Origin: JASHVB01 sp049522565
GTDB lineage: Bacteria; Pseudomonadota; Alphaproteobacteria; Acetobacterales; Acetobacteraceae
Assembly (NCBI GenBank): GCA_049522565.1
Contig: JBEKNT010000039.1
Location: 1 to 25,891 of the forward strand
Reading direction: 5' to 3'
Length of the DNA: 25,891 nucleotides
Each line of letters starts with the position of its first letter. The first letter of the stretch is position 1. Below, in pieces: positions 7,383-15,218 of the stretch. The notes under the pieces are model-generated. The model was not told the origin of the DNA, made no database searches, and was given only the letters and a program-made list of their open reading frames with translations. The position numbers and the translations under genes were made by a program.

Positions 7383-7632
7383 GCAAGCTTCCAACATGGA
7401 GAAGGCCGAGAGCCGCGCAGAGCCACGGAGTTAGCCAGCGGCCGCGGCCGCACCCCTATGGCTGGAAATGGCACGCATTGGAATCACCGGTACGGGCGCT
7501 CAGGGCTATTTCCATGGTAGGACGCCCTTGTTGCGCGCCGCACACCGGCGGTCGGCACGTGGCCAAAATAGCCACGACTATGCGATCCGTGGTTCTCCGC
7601 GTCTCTCGGACCTCTACCGGTTGCAAGCTTGC
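7383..7632. repeat. 250-bp element with 47-bp inverted ends
   Basis: The left end (7383-7429) and right end (7586-7632) are inverted copies of each other over 47 bases. They share GCAAGCTT at the outside and CCGAGAG...CCACGGA at the inside, with roughly nine mismatches. Weaker similarity continues a few bases outward on both sides. The 156-base centre carries further small inverted repeats, such as GTGGC/GCCAC around 7560-7574. There is no coding signal. The layout resembles a miniature inverted-repeat element or the DNA for a long folded RNA. It fills most of the gap between the helical protein and the cupin genes. Confidence 0.6.
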
Positions 7633-7653
7633 TTGCCGTCTGCCGCCATCCCG

Positions 7654-8154
7654 CTACGACGCCTTGTGGATCGGGTCCACCCAGAGGACCGCCTCCGGCT
7701 TCTCCACCGGCTCGATGTCCAGGTTCACCACCACCGCTTCGTTGTCACTGCGCACGAGCACGCATTCCAGTGTCTCGTCGGAGCTCGCGTTGATCTCCTG
7801 GTGCGGCACGTAGGGCGGCACGAAGATGAAGTCCCCCGGTTCGGCCTCGGCGACGAATTCCAGCTTCTCGCCCCAGCGCATCCGAGCCTTGCCGCGGATC
7901 ACGTAGATCACGCTCTCCAGCGCGCCGTGATGATGCGCACCGGTCTTGGCGTTGGCATGGATGTGCACGGTGCCGGCCCAGATCTTCTGCGCCCCGACCC
8001 GCGCGGCATTGATCGCCGCCGCACGGTTCATGCCCGGCGTCTGCGGCGTGTTGGTGTCGAGCTGGTTGCCCTTGATCACCCGCACGCCGTTATGCCGCCA
8101 ATCCACCGTGCCAGGCGCCGGTGCCGCATGGTCATGCTCATGGCCGAGGCTCAT
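7654..8154 (-). CDS. single-domain cupin protein
   Basis: This is a 166-residue RmlC-type cupin. Motif 1 is GAHHHGALESVIYVIRGKA, with metal ligands His74, His76 and Glu80. Motif 2 is PGDFIFVPPYVPHQEIN, with His118. The N-terminus GHEHDHA adds more histidines. Cupins of this size bind a divalent metal and act as dioxygenases, isomerases, ureidoglycine-type aminohydrolases or sensors; the substrate is not readable. The ATG at 8154 is selected by AAGGAG seven bases upstream. The frame stays open to 8361, but the added arginine-rich stretch looks non-coding. The closeness of a cyclic amidohydrolase gene leaves room for a purine or pyrimidine breakdown role, but this is weak. Confidence 0.85.
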   Translation of the reverse strand: MSLGHEHDHAAPAPGTVDWRHNGVRVIKGNQLDTNTPQTPGMNRAAAINAARVGAQKIWAGTVHIHANAKTGAHHHGALESVIYVIRGKARMRWGEKLEFVAEAEPGDFIFVPPYVPHQEINASSDETLECVLVRSDNEAVVVNLDIEPVEKPEAVLWVDPIHKAS

Positions 8155-8505
8155 TGCCCTGCTCCTTCGCTTGCATATCGGTGCCGTTGTCGCGCCTTGC
8201 GCCGCAGATGGGAACCCCGGCCGCACAGGATTCCCCCGGCAATCGCCTTTCGCCCCAATGCCCTCGTCATGCCGGCGACGGCCGATCGGCGTAAAGATCT
8301 GTCGAAGGCGGCAATTCTGCGCCATTCGAGCCGCGACCGACAAGGGCCGGCCATGGCACAAGAAGGCGCGCAGTGTCCGTCGCCGGTTGCTTGAGCCTCA
8401 TGGGGCGACGGCCCGCGCCGATGACCGGGCGGTTGCAACGGGGCGCGGCACATGGGAACCTTCGGGCCAGCCCGCCGCGCACCCACACCGCCGCGCAAAG
8501 AAAAG
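8155..8505. other. divergent intergenic region, cupin / GNAT-like gene
   Basis: I see no supported gene here. Open frames on both strands are arginine-rich and show no ribosome site. The only clear element is the palindrome immediately to the right, at 8506-8539. Confidence 0.4.
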
Positions 8506-8539
8506 CGCCGCACCTGTGACCCAGTTCACAGGTGCTGCG
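8506..8539. promoter_or_regulatory. CRP/FNR-superfamily-type palindrome
   Basis: GCACCTGTGA (8510-8519) and TCACAGGTGC (8526-8535) are perfect inverted arms around CCCAGT. The match extends to 8506 and 8539 with one mismatch. The core TGTGA-N6-TCACA is identical to the CRP consensus spacing. It lies 45 to 75 bases before the start of the plus-strand gene at 8581, fitting an activator or repressor site; as RNA it could also form a hairpin. The inner TGACCCAG-TCA is almost the same as that of the FNR-type box at 2976-2989. Confidence 0.6.
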
Positions 8540-8580
8540 GCAGCGGCACCTTTACGCTGCCCCAAAATGGGGGACCGGCG

Positions 8581-9390
8581 ATGGACACCATCCTTGCCGA
8601 ACAGGGGCTGCGACTGACCTACCTGCGCGATCCGTCGAAGAGCGACGCATTCGACCCGTGCCGCATCCTTGACGACCTATGCAACGATGGCATGGGGGGA
8701 GCCATGCTGCCGTGGCAAAATGGCCTGCGCATGGCCGGGAGCGACCACCTCGTTGTCGCCACGGGTGCCAATGATGGGCGATGTTTCGGCGTCATCGGCG
8801 CGAGCGACCTGGCGACGGACCGCGAACCGTTCCTGTTCCTCGATGCGGCGTATATGGCGCCCACGGTCCACACCTCCCCCCTGCTGCAACGCATGCTGGC
8901 CTTCGCAATGCTGCGGATCGCCGGCTTTGCCACGGTGCCGTACGTGCTCGCAGCCTGCGTCCAGACACCGTGCTACGCGCGCAGCCTGCAGGAATTCGGC
9001 CAGCGCTTTTCCGCGGCCTCGCTGTTTCCCGCCGCGCCGGACGCTGTCGTGATCGACCTCGGCATGGCGTCACTGGCACGACGCATCGTGCGCGTCGTCC
9101 GGCCCGCATCGCGGCACCAGATGGCCGGCAGCTTCCGCTCCACCGTCGCTGCCGGCGCCGGACGCCATCCGGGCGGCATCGCCGGCGGCAGCACCAATGG
9201 CAGCCATCGCATGGAGGAGACGCTCGTCGTCATCGACCTGAGCATGGCGGACGACGCGACCATTCTCGATGACGCGCGCAGGCTATACCGTGCGCGACCG
9301 AAGAACGGCGCGCAGCGCGGCTTCGTCGGTGCGGATGCCCATGATGCGCTGCCCCCGCGGCAACCGTTGCCCGACGCCACCGCGCTCTGA
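8581..9390 (+). CDS. unknown protein, possibly GNAT-fold N-terminal half
   Basis: I do not firmly recognise this 269-residue protein. Residues 1-160 (FGVIGASDLATDREPFLFLD, PLLQRMLAFAMLRIAG, then CYARSLQEFGQRF) have the order of a GNAT acetyltransferase: a beta strand pair, a long helix, then a paired strand-helix end. The usual acetyl-CoA loop is not evident. Residues 170-269 are low in predicted structure, with a glycine-rich patch (GAGRHPGGIAGGSTNG) and then VVIDLSMADDATILDDARRLYR. The start at 8581 follows a GGGGGACC site. Its TGA abuts the stop codon of the convergent amidohydrolase gene with no bases between. The strong palindrome upstream suggests controlled expression. Confidence 0.75.
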   Translation: MDTILAEQGLRLTYLRDPSKSDAFDPCRILDDLCNDGMGGAMLPWQNGLRMAGSDHLVVATGANDGRCFGVIGASDLATDREPFLFLDAAYMAPTVHTSPLLQRMLAFAMLRIAGFATVPYVLAACVQTPCYARSLQEFGQRFSAASLFPAAPDAVVIDLGMASLARRIVRVVRPASRHQMAGSFRSTVAAGAGRHPGGIAGGSTNGSHRMEETLVVIDLSMADDATILDDARRLYRARPKNGAQRGFVGADAHDALPPRQPLPDATAL

Positions 9391-10752
9391 TCAGGCGCGC
9401 TGCCGCGGCACGAAGCGCCCGGTGCCCGGCGTCGACAGCAGCCGCGCGCCATCCCAGATCAACCGGCCGCGCAGGAAGGTTGCGGCAACGCGCGCACGCA
9501 TCGGCCGTCCGTGGTACGGCGACCAACACATCTCCGCCCGATCCAGGATCGCCGCCTGGTCGAACGCGAAATCGCCAGGCTTTAGCACCAGCAGGTCGGC
9601 ATCCGAGCCGACACGGATCGCTCCCTTGCGTGGCCACAGCCCGTGCAGCTTCGCGCTGCGCTCAGCGCAATAGGTCGCCATCAGCGTGGGCGGCAGGCCG
9701 CGTTCGGCGAGCAGGGAAAACATCAGCGGCGCGAAACTCTGCAACCCGGTGAGCCCGGCACCGCAAGCGAAGATATCCGGCAGCGTCTTGCGTTCGATCG
9801 GCCATGGCGCGTGGTCGGTGGAGACATAGGCGATCTTGTCTGCTTGCAGACACGCCCACATCCGCTCGACCTCCGCGGCGGTGCGCAGCGGTGGATTGCA
9901 TTTGGCGAGGCCGGCAAGCCGGACAATGTCATCCTCGGTCAGGCACAGATACTGGATGCAGGCTTCGCCAGTGGTCTGCGCGCCCATGTTACGAAACGTT
10001 TCAGCGATCTCGAAACCGCGCGACAGCGACGAGTGCGCGATGTGCACGTGCGCGCCAGTCTCCAGCGCCATCTCGAAGATTTCCAGGTCGGCCATGGTTT
10101 CCGCCAGCGGCGGGCGGGTACGGCAGTGCATGATCGGCTCGCAGCGTCCCGCCGCGCGTGCTTCGGCGGTGAGCGACTCGACCAGTTCCTGGTCCTCGTT
10201 GTGGATCGCCACCGGCAGACCGGTCTTCGCGATCTCGTGGAACGCCGCGAGCATGGTCGGATGGTCGATGCGCGGGAAACGCACCGCGTCGTACTCATAT
10301 GTAGAGAGCTTGAACGCGGAGATGCCCGCGGCGGCCAGTCCGGGGATCGCATCGATGCCGCCGGTCTTCAGGATCGTGCCGTACAGCGCCATGTCGACAT
10401 GAGCGGTGCGCTCCACCCAGCCGATCTTGTCGGCGAGGATCGCCGCATCGGTGACCGGCGCCGGCACGTCGTACGGCATGTCGCAGCAGGTCGTAACGCC
10501 ACCCGCCGCGGCGCAGCGCGTCGCGCTTTCGATGCCTGGCCAGCCGGTGGACGACGACGTGTGCATGTGGCCATCGACCAGGCCGGGCAGGATGAAGTTT
10601 CCCCCGAAGTCGATGGTTTCCGCCGCCGGCGGCAGCGCACCTTCGCCGATCGCGGCGATCGTCTCGCCGCGCACTGCAACGTAGCCGTGGTCGATGATGG
10701 CGTCGGCGGTGACCACCGTGCCGACGATCACCCGGTCGAATGGTGTTGACAC
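9391..10752 (-). CDS. cyclic amidohydrolase, allantoinase/dihydroorotase type
   Basis: The 453-residue cytoplasmic enzyme belongs to the binuclear-metal amidohydrolase superfamily. Metal ligands are visible: His62 and His64 in GHMHTSS, the lysine expected to be carboxylated at Lys148 in AFKLSTYE, His184 in IHNEDQ, His240 in HIAHSS and Asp313 in STDHAPW. Length and the FILPGLVDGHMH entry match allantoinases, hydantoinases and non-PyrC dihydroorotases, which open cyclic amide rings; sequence reading alone does not choose among them. The start is a GTG at 10752 with AGAGG rather far upstream, so the exact start is uncertain. It is convergent with the GNAT-like gene and divergent from prpD. No other purine catabolic gene is close. 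Confidence 0.88.
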   Translation of the reverse strand: MSTPFDRVIVGTVVTADAIIDHGYVAVRGETIAAIGEGALPPAAETIDFGGNFILPGLVDGHMHTSSSTGWPGIESATRCAAAGGVTTCCDMPYDVPAPVTDAAILADKIGWVERTAHVDMALYGTILKTGGIDAIPGLAAAGISAFKLSTYEYDAVRFPRIDHPTMLAAFHEIAKTGLPVAIHNEDQELVESLTAEARAAGRCEPIMHCRTRPPLAETMADLEIFEMALETGAHVHIAHSSLSRGFEIAETFRNMGAQTTGEACIQYLCLTEDDIVRLAGLAKCNPPLRTAAEVERMWACLQADKIAYVSTDHAPWPIERKTLPDIFACGAGLTGLQSFAPLMFSLLAERGLPPTLMATYCAERSAKLHGLWPRKGAIRVGSDADLLVLKPGDFAFDQAAILDRAEMCWSPYHGRPMRARVAATFLRGRLIWDGARLLSTPGTGRFVPRQRA

Positions 10753-11292
10753 TTATATATGTATCCTCTGCTGCGCGCGGCGCTGGCTGACCACTGCGAT
10801 ACCGCGCCTGGTCGCATGCTGCACCAGTACCCGGACAGGTTGAAGGGCAAACCCCCCGGTCCTTGCAGTTCCATTGCAAGGAGCGCCGCGACGAAGCAAT
10901 CCCCAGCATGACGAGCAGGCGCTGCTCATCAGGCGGGGGATTGCTTCGTCGCTGCGCTCCTCGCAATGACAGAGGGGCCGGGAAGGCGGCGACCCGCGCT
11001 TCGGCGATCGCGGACACCAATGCCAACCGCCCCGACCATCGGCTCTCGCCTGTCAGTCTTTCAGGCGGTCGGGATAATGCCCCATCGCGCTGGTTCGCTC
11101 GCTGCGCGGTTTCCCTCGTTGCACAGGTTGTCTCGCTGCGCTGGCTCGCTCGCAGCGCACGTCCCAGCGCTTTCCCTGCGCTTCCTCTCCGGGTGCGCTT
11201 GCCGTGATGTCGGCGCGATCCTACGAAGGCACGTGTGAAGGCCAGACCGTGCGCGAGAGGCAGCCAATCCTCTGCGCCCACCGGAGGAACAA
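10753..11292. other. 540-bp intergenic region, amidohydrolase / prpD
   Basis: No supported gene lies here. The left third holds the palindromic repeat at 10874-10966. The middle (about 11080-11180) is full of CGCTGCGC/GCTCGC-like short direct repeats, for example 11089-11108 against 11140-11159, which look like drift in GC-rich spacer. GGAGGA at the right edge is the prpD ribosome site. Confidence 0.45.
10874..10966. repeat. palindromic repeat, family 3
   Basis: Arms at 10874-10904 and 10936-10966 are inverted copies with two mismatches in 31 bases (AGCGMMGCGACGAAGCAATC core). The 31-base loop contains its own GAGCA/TGCTC hairpin. The motif reading GCGAGGAGCGCAGCGACGAA is common as a dispersed repeat in several proteobacterial genomes. 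Only one copy is present in this window. Confidence 0.8.
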
Positions 11293-12801
11293 ATGATCCT
11301 GCACGACGTGAGGGTGCATCCCTCAAAGGACAGCCTTAAGCGCGAGGACCAGCTTGCCTGGAAGTTCGCCATGCTCGCCGCCGACAAGGTGCCGGTGGAG
11401 AAGGACGTGGCGGAAATGATCGTCAACCGCGTCATCGACAACGCCGCGGTGGCGGTCGCCTCGGTCAATCGCCACGCACCGATGTCGGCGCGCGACATGG
11501 CGCTGGGTCATCCGCGCCCGCGCGGCGCGGCCGGCGCGACGGTGTTCGGCGTGCCGTCGGGGAAAACCGTCAGTCCGGAATATGCCGCCTGGGCGAACGG
11601 CACCGCGGTGCGCGAGCTCGACATGCACGACACCTTCCTCGCCGCGGACTACTCGCATCCCGCCGACAACATCCCGCCGATCCTGGCGGTGGCGCAGACG
11701 ATGGGCAAATCCGGCCGCGACCTGGTGCGCGGCATCGCCACCGGATACGAGATCCACATCAACCTTGTGCGGGCGATCTCGCTGCACAAGCACCGGATCG
11801 ACCACATCACCCATCTCTGCCCCGGACAGGCGGCCGGCATCGGCACGCTGCTGAACCTGAAGCCGGAGGTGATCTACCAGGCGGTGCAGCAGGCGGTGCA
11901 TGTCAGCGTCACCACGCGGCAGTCTCGCAAGGGCGAGATCAGCTCGTGGAAGGCCTACGCGCCCGCGCATGCCGGCAAGCTGGCGGTCGAGGCGGTGGAT
12001 CGCGTGATGCGTGGCGAAGGCGCGCCCAGCCCGATCTATGAAGGCGAGGACAGTCTGATTGCCTGGGTGCTGGATGGGCCGCAGGCGCACTACCAGGTGC
12101 CGCTGCCGGCGCCGGGCGAACCGAAGCGGGCGATCCTGGACAGCTTCACCAAGGAGCACAGCGCCGAATACCAGTCGCAGGCATTGATCGACCTGGCGTT
12201 TCGCATGCGCGAGAAGATCCCCGACCTGGAGGCAGTGGAAAAGATCATCATCCACACCAGCCACCACACCCATGCGGTGATCGGCACCGGCGCCAACGAT
12301 CCGCAGAAGCTGGACCCGAAGGCGAGTCGCGAGACGCTCGACCACTCGATCATGTATATCTTCGCCGTCGCGCTGCAGGACGGAAGCTGGCATCACGTGG
12401 ACAGCTACGCGCCGAAACGTGCCGCGCGGGAGGATACGGTTCGGCTGTGGCACAAGATCGAAACCCGTGAAGATCCGGAATGGGAGCGGCGATACCTGTC
12501 CACCGACCCGAACGAGATTGCATTTGGCGGCCGCGCCGAGATTTTCCTGCGCGACGGCACCGGGCTGGTGGACGAACTGGCGGTCGCGAATGCGCACCCG
12601 CTCGGGGCGAAGCCGTTCAAGCGGGAGGACTACATCCGCAAGTTCCAGACCATGACCGACGGCATCATCACCGCCCGCGAGGCGAATCGCTTCCTCGAGT
12701 TGGTGCAGGACCTGCCGCGGCTGAAGGCGGAGGACCTGCATGCACTGAACGTCGTGCTGCCGGCCGGGACGCTGTCGGTCGGCAAGCCGGGAATCTTCTG
12801 A
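11293..12801 (+). CDS. prpD: 2-methylcitrate dehydratase (MmgE/PrpD family)
   Basis: The 502-residue protein is a full-length PrpD: N-terminal helical domain with AVAVASVNRHAPMSARDMALGHPRP, NGTAVRELDMHDTF near residue 105, CPGQAAGIGTLLNL near 180, and a C-terminal lid domain. PrpD enzymes dehydrate 2-methylcitrate to 2-methylaconitate in propionyl-CoA breakdown without an iron-sulfur cluster. GGAGGA lies five bases before the ATG. prpC follows on the same strand after 152 bases that contain a long palindromic repeat. The two probably share a pathway, and perhaps a transcript. Confidence 0.93.
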   Translation: MILHDVRVHPSKDSLKREDQLAWKFAMLAADKVPVEKDVAEMIVNRVIDNAAVAVASVNRHAPMSARDMALGHPRPRGAAGATVFGVPSGKTVSPEYAAWANGTAVRELDMHDTFLAADYSHPADNIPPILAVAQTMGKSGRDLVRGIATGYEIHINLVRAISLHKHRIDHITHLCPGQAAGIGTLLNLKPEVIYQAVQQAVHVSVTTRQSRKGEISSWKAYAPAHAGKLAVEAVDRVMRGEGAPSPIYEGEDSLIAWVLDGPQAHYQVPLPAPGEPKRAILDSFTKEHSAEYQSQALIDLAFRMREKIPDLEAVEKIIIHTSHHTHAVIGTGANDPQKLDPKASRETLDHSIMYIFAVALQDGSWHHVDSYAPKRAAREDTVRLWHKIETREDPEWERRYLSTDPNEIAFGGRAEIFLRDGTGLVDELAVANAHPLGAKPFKREDYIRKFQTMTDGIITAREANRFLELVQDLPRLKAEDLHALNVVLPAGTLSVGKPGIF

Positions 12802-12817
12802 CGCCAACCCTCCGCTG

Positions 12818-12910
12818 CCCGCGTCATGCCGATGAAGGTCGGCATCCAAGACTTTCCTTCGCATCAGCAAGCAAAGTCGTGGATGCCGACCTTCGTCGGC
12901 ATGACGCGGG
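12818..12910. repeat. palindromic repeat, family 2, copy A
   Basis: Inverted arms 12818-12855 and 12873-12910 differ at two of 38 positions; the loop is 17 bases. The arm core is CGTCATGCCG, then GGTCGGCATCCA and ACTTT. It lies between prpD and prpC and would fold into a very stable hairpin in a joint transcript, so it could weaken prpC expression or stabilise the prpD part. A second copy is at 14310-14412. Confidence 0.85.
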
Positions 12911-12953
12911 GAAGCGGCGGCGGTAACCATCGACGACTGAAAGGAACCCAATC

Positions 12954-14108
12954 ATGAGCGACACCGCTGCCATTCCCAACCGGGCGAAGAAGGGCGTCGG
13001 CCTGTCCGGCGTGACCGCCGGCAACACCGCGCTGTGCACCGTCGGCCGCACCGGCAACGACCTGCACTATCGTGGCTACGATATCCTCGACGTCGCGGAG
13101 CAATGCGAGTTCGAGGAGATCGCCTACCTGCTGGTGCATGGCAAACTGCCGACGCGCGCCGAGTTGGCCGGCTACAAGGCCAAGCTGATCGCGCTGCGCG
13201 GACTGCCCATCGCGGTGAAGCAGTCGCTGGAAGCGCTGCCCGCCGCCTCGCATCCGATGGACGTGATGCGCACCGCGGTGTCGGCGCTAGGCTGCGTGCT
13301 GCCGGAGAAGGACAACCAGAACCAGCCCGGCGCGCGCGACATCATTGACCGGCTGATGGCCTGCCTCGGTCCCGCACTGCTGTACTGGTTCCACTACGCG
13401 CATAACGGCAGGCGGATCGAGGTGGAGACCGACGACGACTCGATCGGCGGCAATTTCCTGCACCTGCTGCACGGCAAGCCGCCGAGCGAGATGTTTGTCC
13501 GCGCCATGCACACCTCGCTGATCCTCTACGCCGAGCATGAGTTCAACGCATCGACGTTCACCTGCCGGGTGGTGGCGGGCACCGGGGCGGACATGCACTC
13601 GGCGATTACCGCCGGCATCGGCGCGCTGCGCGGGCCGAAGCATGGCGGCGCCAACGAAGTGTCGTTCGAGATCCAGAGCCGCTACGCCACGCCGGACGAG
13701 GCGGAGGCCGACATCCGCAAGCGCGTTGCCAACCGCGAGGTGGTGATCGGCTTCGGCCACGCCGTCTATACGATCGCCGATCCGCGCAACAAGGTGATCA
13801 AGGACGTCGCGCGGCGGCTGTCGCAGGCGGCGGGGTCGATGAAGCTGTTCGACATCGCCGACCGGATCGAGGCGACGATGGCTGACGCCAAGCAGATGTT
13901 TGCCAACCTCGACTGGTTCAGCGCGATCTCCTACCACATGCTCGGCGTGCCGACGGCGATGTTCACGCCGCTGTTCGTGATCGCGCGGACCTCCGGCTGG
14001 GGCGCCCACGTGATCGAGCAGCGCATCGATAACAAGCTGATCCGGCCGACGGCGAACTATACCGGACCGGAGAACGTGCCCTTCGTGCCGATCGACCAGC
14101 GGCACTGA
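12954..14108 (+). CDS. prpC: 2-methylcitrate synthase (citrate synthase family)
   Basis: The product has 384 residues. The citrate synthase catalytic triad is present as His230 (GPKHGGAN), His269 (GFGHAVY) and Asp320 (NLDWFSA). The short length, the N-terminal KKGVGLSGVTAGNTALCTVG and the adjoining prpD fit methylcitrate synthase, which condenses propionyl-CoA with oxaloacetate. Many such enzymes also accept acetyl-CoA. AAGGAA precedes the ATG. A strong terminator follows 22 bases after the stop. No methylisocitrate lyase gene (prpB) is in the window, so the last step must be encoded elsewhere. Confidence 0.93.
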   Translation: MSDTAAIPNRAKKGVGLSGVTAGNTALCTVGRTGNDLHYRGYDILDVAEQCEFEEIAYLLVHGKLPTRAELAGYKAKLIALRGLPIAVKQSLEALPAASHPMDVMRTAVSALGCVLPEKDNQNQPGARDIIDRLMACLGPALLYWFHYAHNGRRIEVETDDDSIGGNFLHLLHGKPPSEMFVRAMHTSLILYAEHEFNASTFTCRVVAGTGADMHSAITAGIGALRGPKHGGANEVSFEIQSRYATPDEAEADIRKRVANREVVIGFGHAVYTIADPRNKVIKDVARRLSQAAGSMKLFDIADRIEATMADAKQMFANLDWFSAISYHMLGVPTAMFTPLFVIARTSGWGAHVIEQRIDNKLIRPTANYTGPENVPFVPIDQRH

Positions 14109-14129
14109 GTCGAGTCGGATTGCTGCAAC

Positions 14130-14164
14130 AGCCGCCGCGGCAGCGATGCCGTGGCGGCTTTTTC
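14130..14164 (+). terminator. rho-independent terminator of prpC
   Basis: A 13-bp stem, AGCCGCCGCGGCA (14130-14142) with TGCCGTGGCGGCT (14147-14159), has one G-T pair and a GCGA loop. It is followed by a run of T to 14164. It begins 22 bases after the prpC stop and closes the prpDC unit. Confidence 0.9.
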
Positions 14165-14309
14165 ATGTGCGATGGCCTGGAAGAATGACTTGTCCGCCGC
14201 ATCGCAGCGCCGGCCGATGGGCCGCGTTGCGGCTCGGCTGCCGGCGATGCAGCGCCCGGGGTGAAGACGAAGGTAGGGAGTGACGGCGTCAAGGACGCAT
14301 TGCGCAGCG

Positions 14310-14412
14310 CTTCCCCATCCGTCACGCCGGCGCAGGCCGGCATCCACGACTTTCTTCGAGCACGAAAACGAGTCGTGGATGCCGGGCTGCGCCGGCATGA
14401 CGGATGGGGAAG
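14310..14412. repeat. palindromic repeat, family 2, copy B
   Basis: Arms 14310-14351 and 14371-14412 are inverted copies with two mismatches in 42 bases. The inner core (CGTCAYGCCGGCGCAG, then CCGGCATCCACGACT) is shared with copy A, while the outer CTTCCCCATC part is not. Together the two copies bracket prpC and its terminator. Confidence 0.85.
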
Positions 14413-14519
14413 CGACAGCCCAGCATGGTCGCAGTGACTACCCGTAACGGGTCGCAGAGGCTGCGCGTGACAGGCCACAGCGACTGCCCGTGACGGTTCA
14501 TACCGACTGCCCATGGCAG
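14406..14519. repeat. degenerate 23-bp tandem array, about five units
   Basis: Units start at 14406, 14428, 14451, 14474 and 14497 and share a core close to GCGACTGCCCGTGACGG. The last four are exactly in 23-base register; agreement between neighbours is roughly 60-75 percent by eye. It directly follows family 2 copy B. Unit length and lack of spacers rule out a CRISPR array. It could be an old minisatellite or a set of protein-binding sites. Confidence 0.5.
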
Positions 14520-14842
14520 GTGACCCCACAACCGAGCGCACGGCTTTCGCTGCCACACAGCACCCTCGCTTGCGTTGCTTCACGTTATGCGCCGATCCAC
14601 TGCACTGCGCGACGCCGCTGCAACGGCGGGGTTCTAGTCGGCGTGCACGACTCGAATCTGTGGCATGAATGCATCGCATCGGACGACACGTGAAAAATTT
14701 TGCATCGACACCGCAATACGACGTTGCTTTTTGTTGACATGCGCATGCGAGACGATGAATAGCGGATTCGGCATGCGCGCTTCCGATTCGCATAACACGT
14801 CAAGTCTATCGGCGCACGCATCCAGAAACGGAAGGACGGTCC
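14520..14842. other. lower-GC region upstream of the histone-like gene
   Basis: No gene is supported here. From about 14690 to 14790 the GC content drops, with runs such as AAAAATTTTG and GCTTTTTGTTG. TTGACA occurs at 14734-14739, but no good -10 box lies at the right distance (best is TGAATA at 14756-14761). The ten-base palindrome CATGCGCATG lies at 14738-14747. This is a plausible control region for the histone-like gene. Confidence 0.4.
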
Positions 14843-15172
14843 ATGGACCGCAGCCTCGTCCAGGCGAAGCAGAAGCGATCAGGTGCCGGCGCATCAGGCA
14901 AGGTCGCGCAAGGAACGGTGAAGACCGCGGTGCACGCACGGTGCACTGGGCTGGTTTGCCACGCGTCGGGACGTGTACGGCCATGGCGTGCGTCGGAACA
15001 AGCGCAGTTCCGCGCCGGAAATGTCGGACGGCAACCATGCTCGATTGACGCGCTCGCGCTGGCATGGCGCGGCAATGCCGATCCGATCGCTGCCCTGACG
15101 TTGCCGGTCTGTCCGCGCGAAAGCGGTGCGACGGCAGACAGAGTGCGGAACCGGCTGCACGGCCTGCCGTGA
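14843..15172 (+). CDS. possible small gene ahead of the histone-like gene
   Basis: This is a 109-codon open frame with a respectable GGAAGGA site six bases before its ATG. It lies downstream of a promoter-like low-GC region and 46 bases before the histone-like gene. Against it, third-position GC is lower than in the clear genes around it, the protein (basic N-terminus, four cysteines) has no recognisable domain, and other frames are also open. I keep it only as a candidate; the region could instead be a long leader. Confidence 0.22.
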   Translation: MDRSLVQAKQKRSGAGASGKVAQGTVKTAVHARCTGLVCHASGRVRPWRASEQAQFRAGNVGRQPCSIDALALAWRGNADPIAALTLPVCPRESGATADRVRNRLHGLP

Positions 15173-15218
15173 GTCAACCCGCGTCAACAACGAACGACAC
15201 CAGAAGGAGCTTCAACAG

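Noticed and set aside
11089..11159. Direct repeat of GCTGG-TCGCTCGC-GCGC in the prpD upstream region
   Set aside because: Two imperfect 20-base copies in a stretch made of similar GC-rich words; likely low-complexity drift.
11323..12951. A 542-codon minus-strand frame opposite prpD
   Set aside because: prpD on the plus strand is unmistakable; the opposite frame is a GC-driven shadow.
14406..14519. CRISPR array
   Set aside because: The 23-base units are contiguous and degenerate, with no spacers between them and no cas genes near.
14734..14761. Sigma-70 promoter TTGACA with TGAATA
   Set aside because: The -35 is perfect but the -10 matches the consensus poorly, so it is not listed as a feature of its own.
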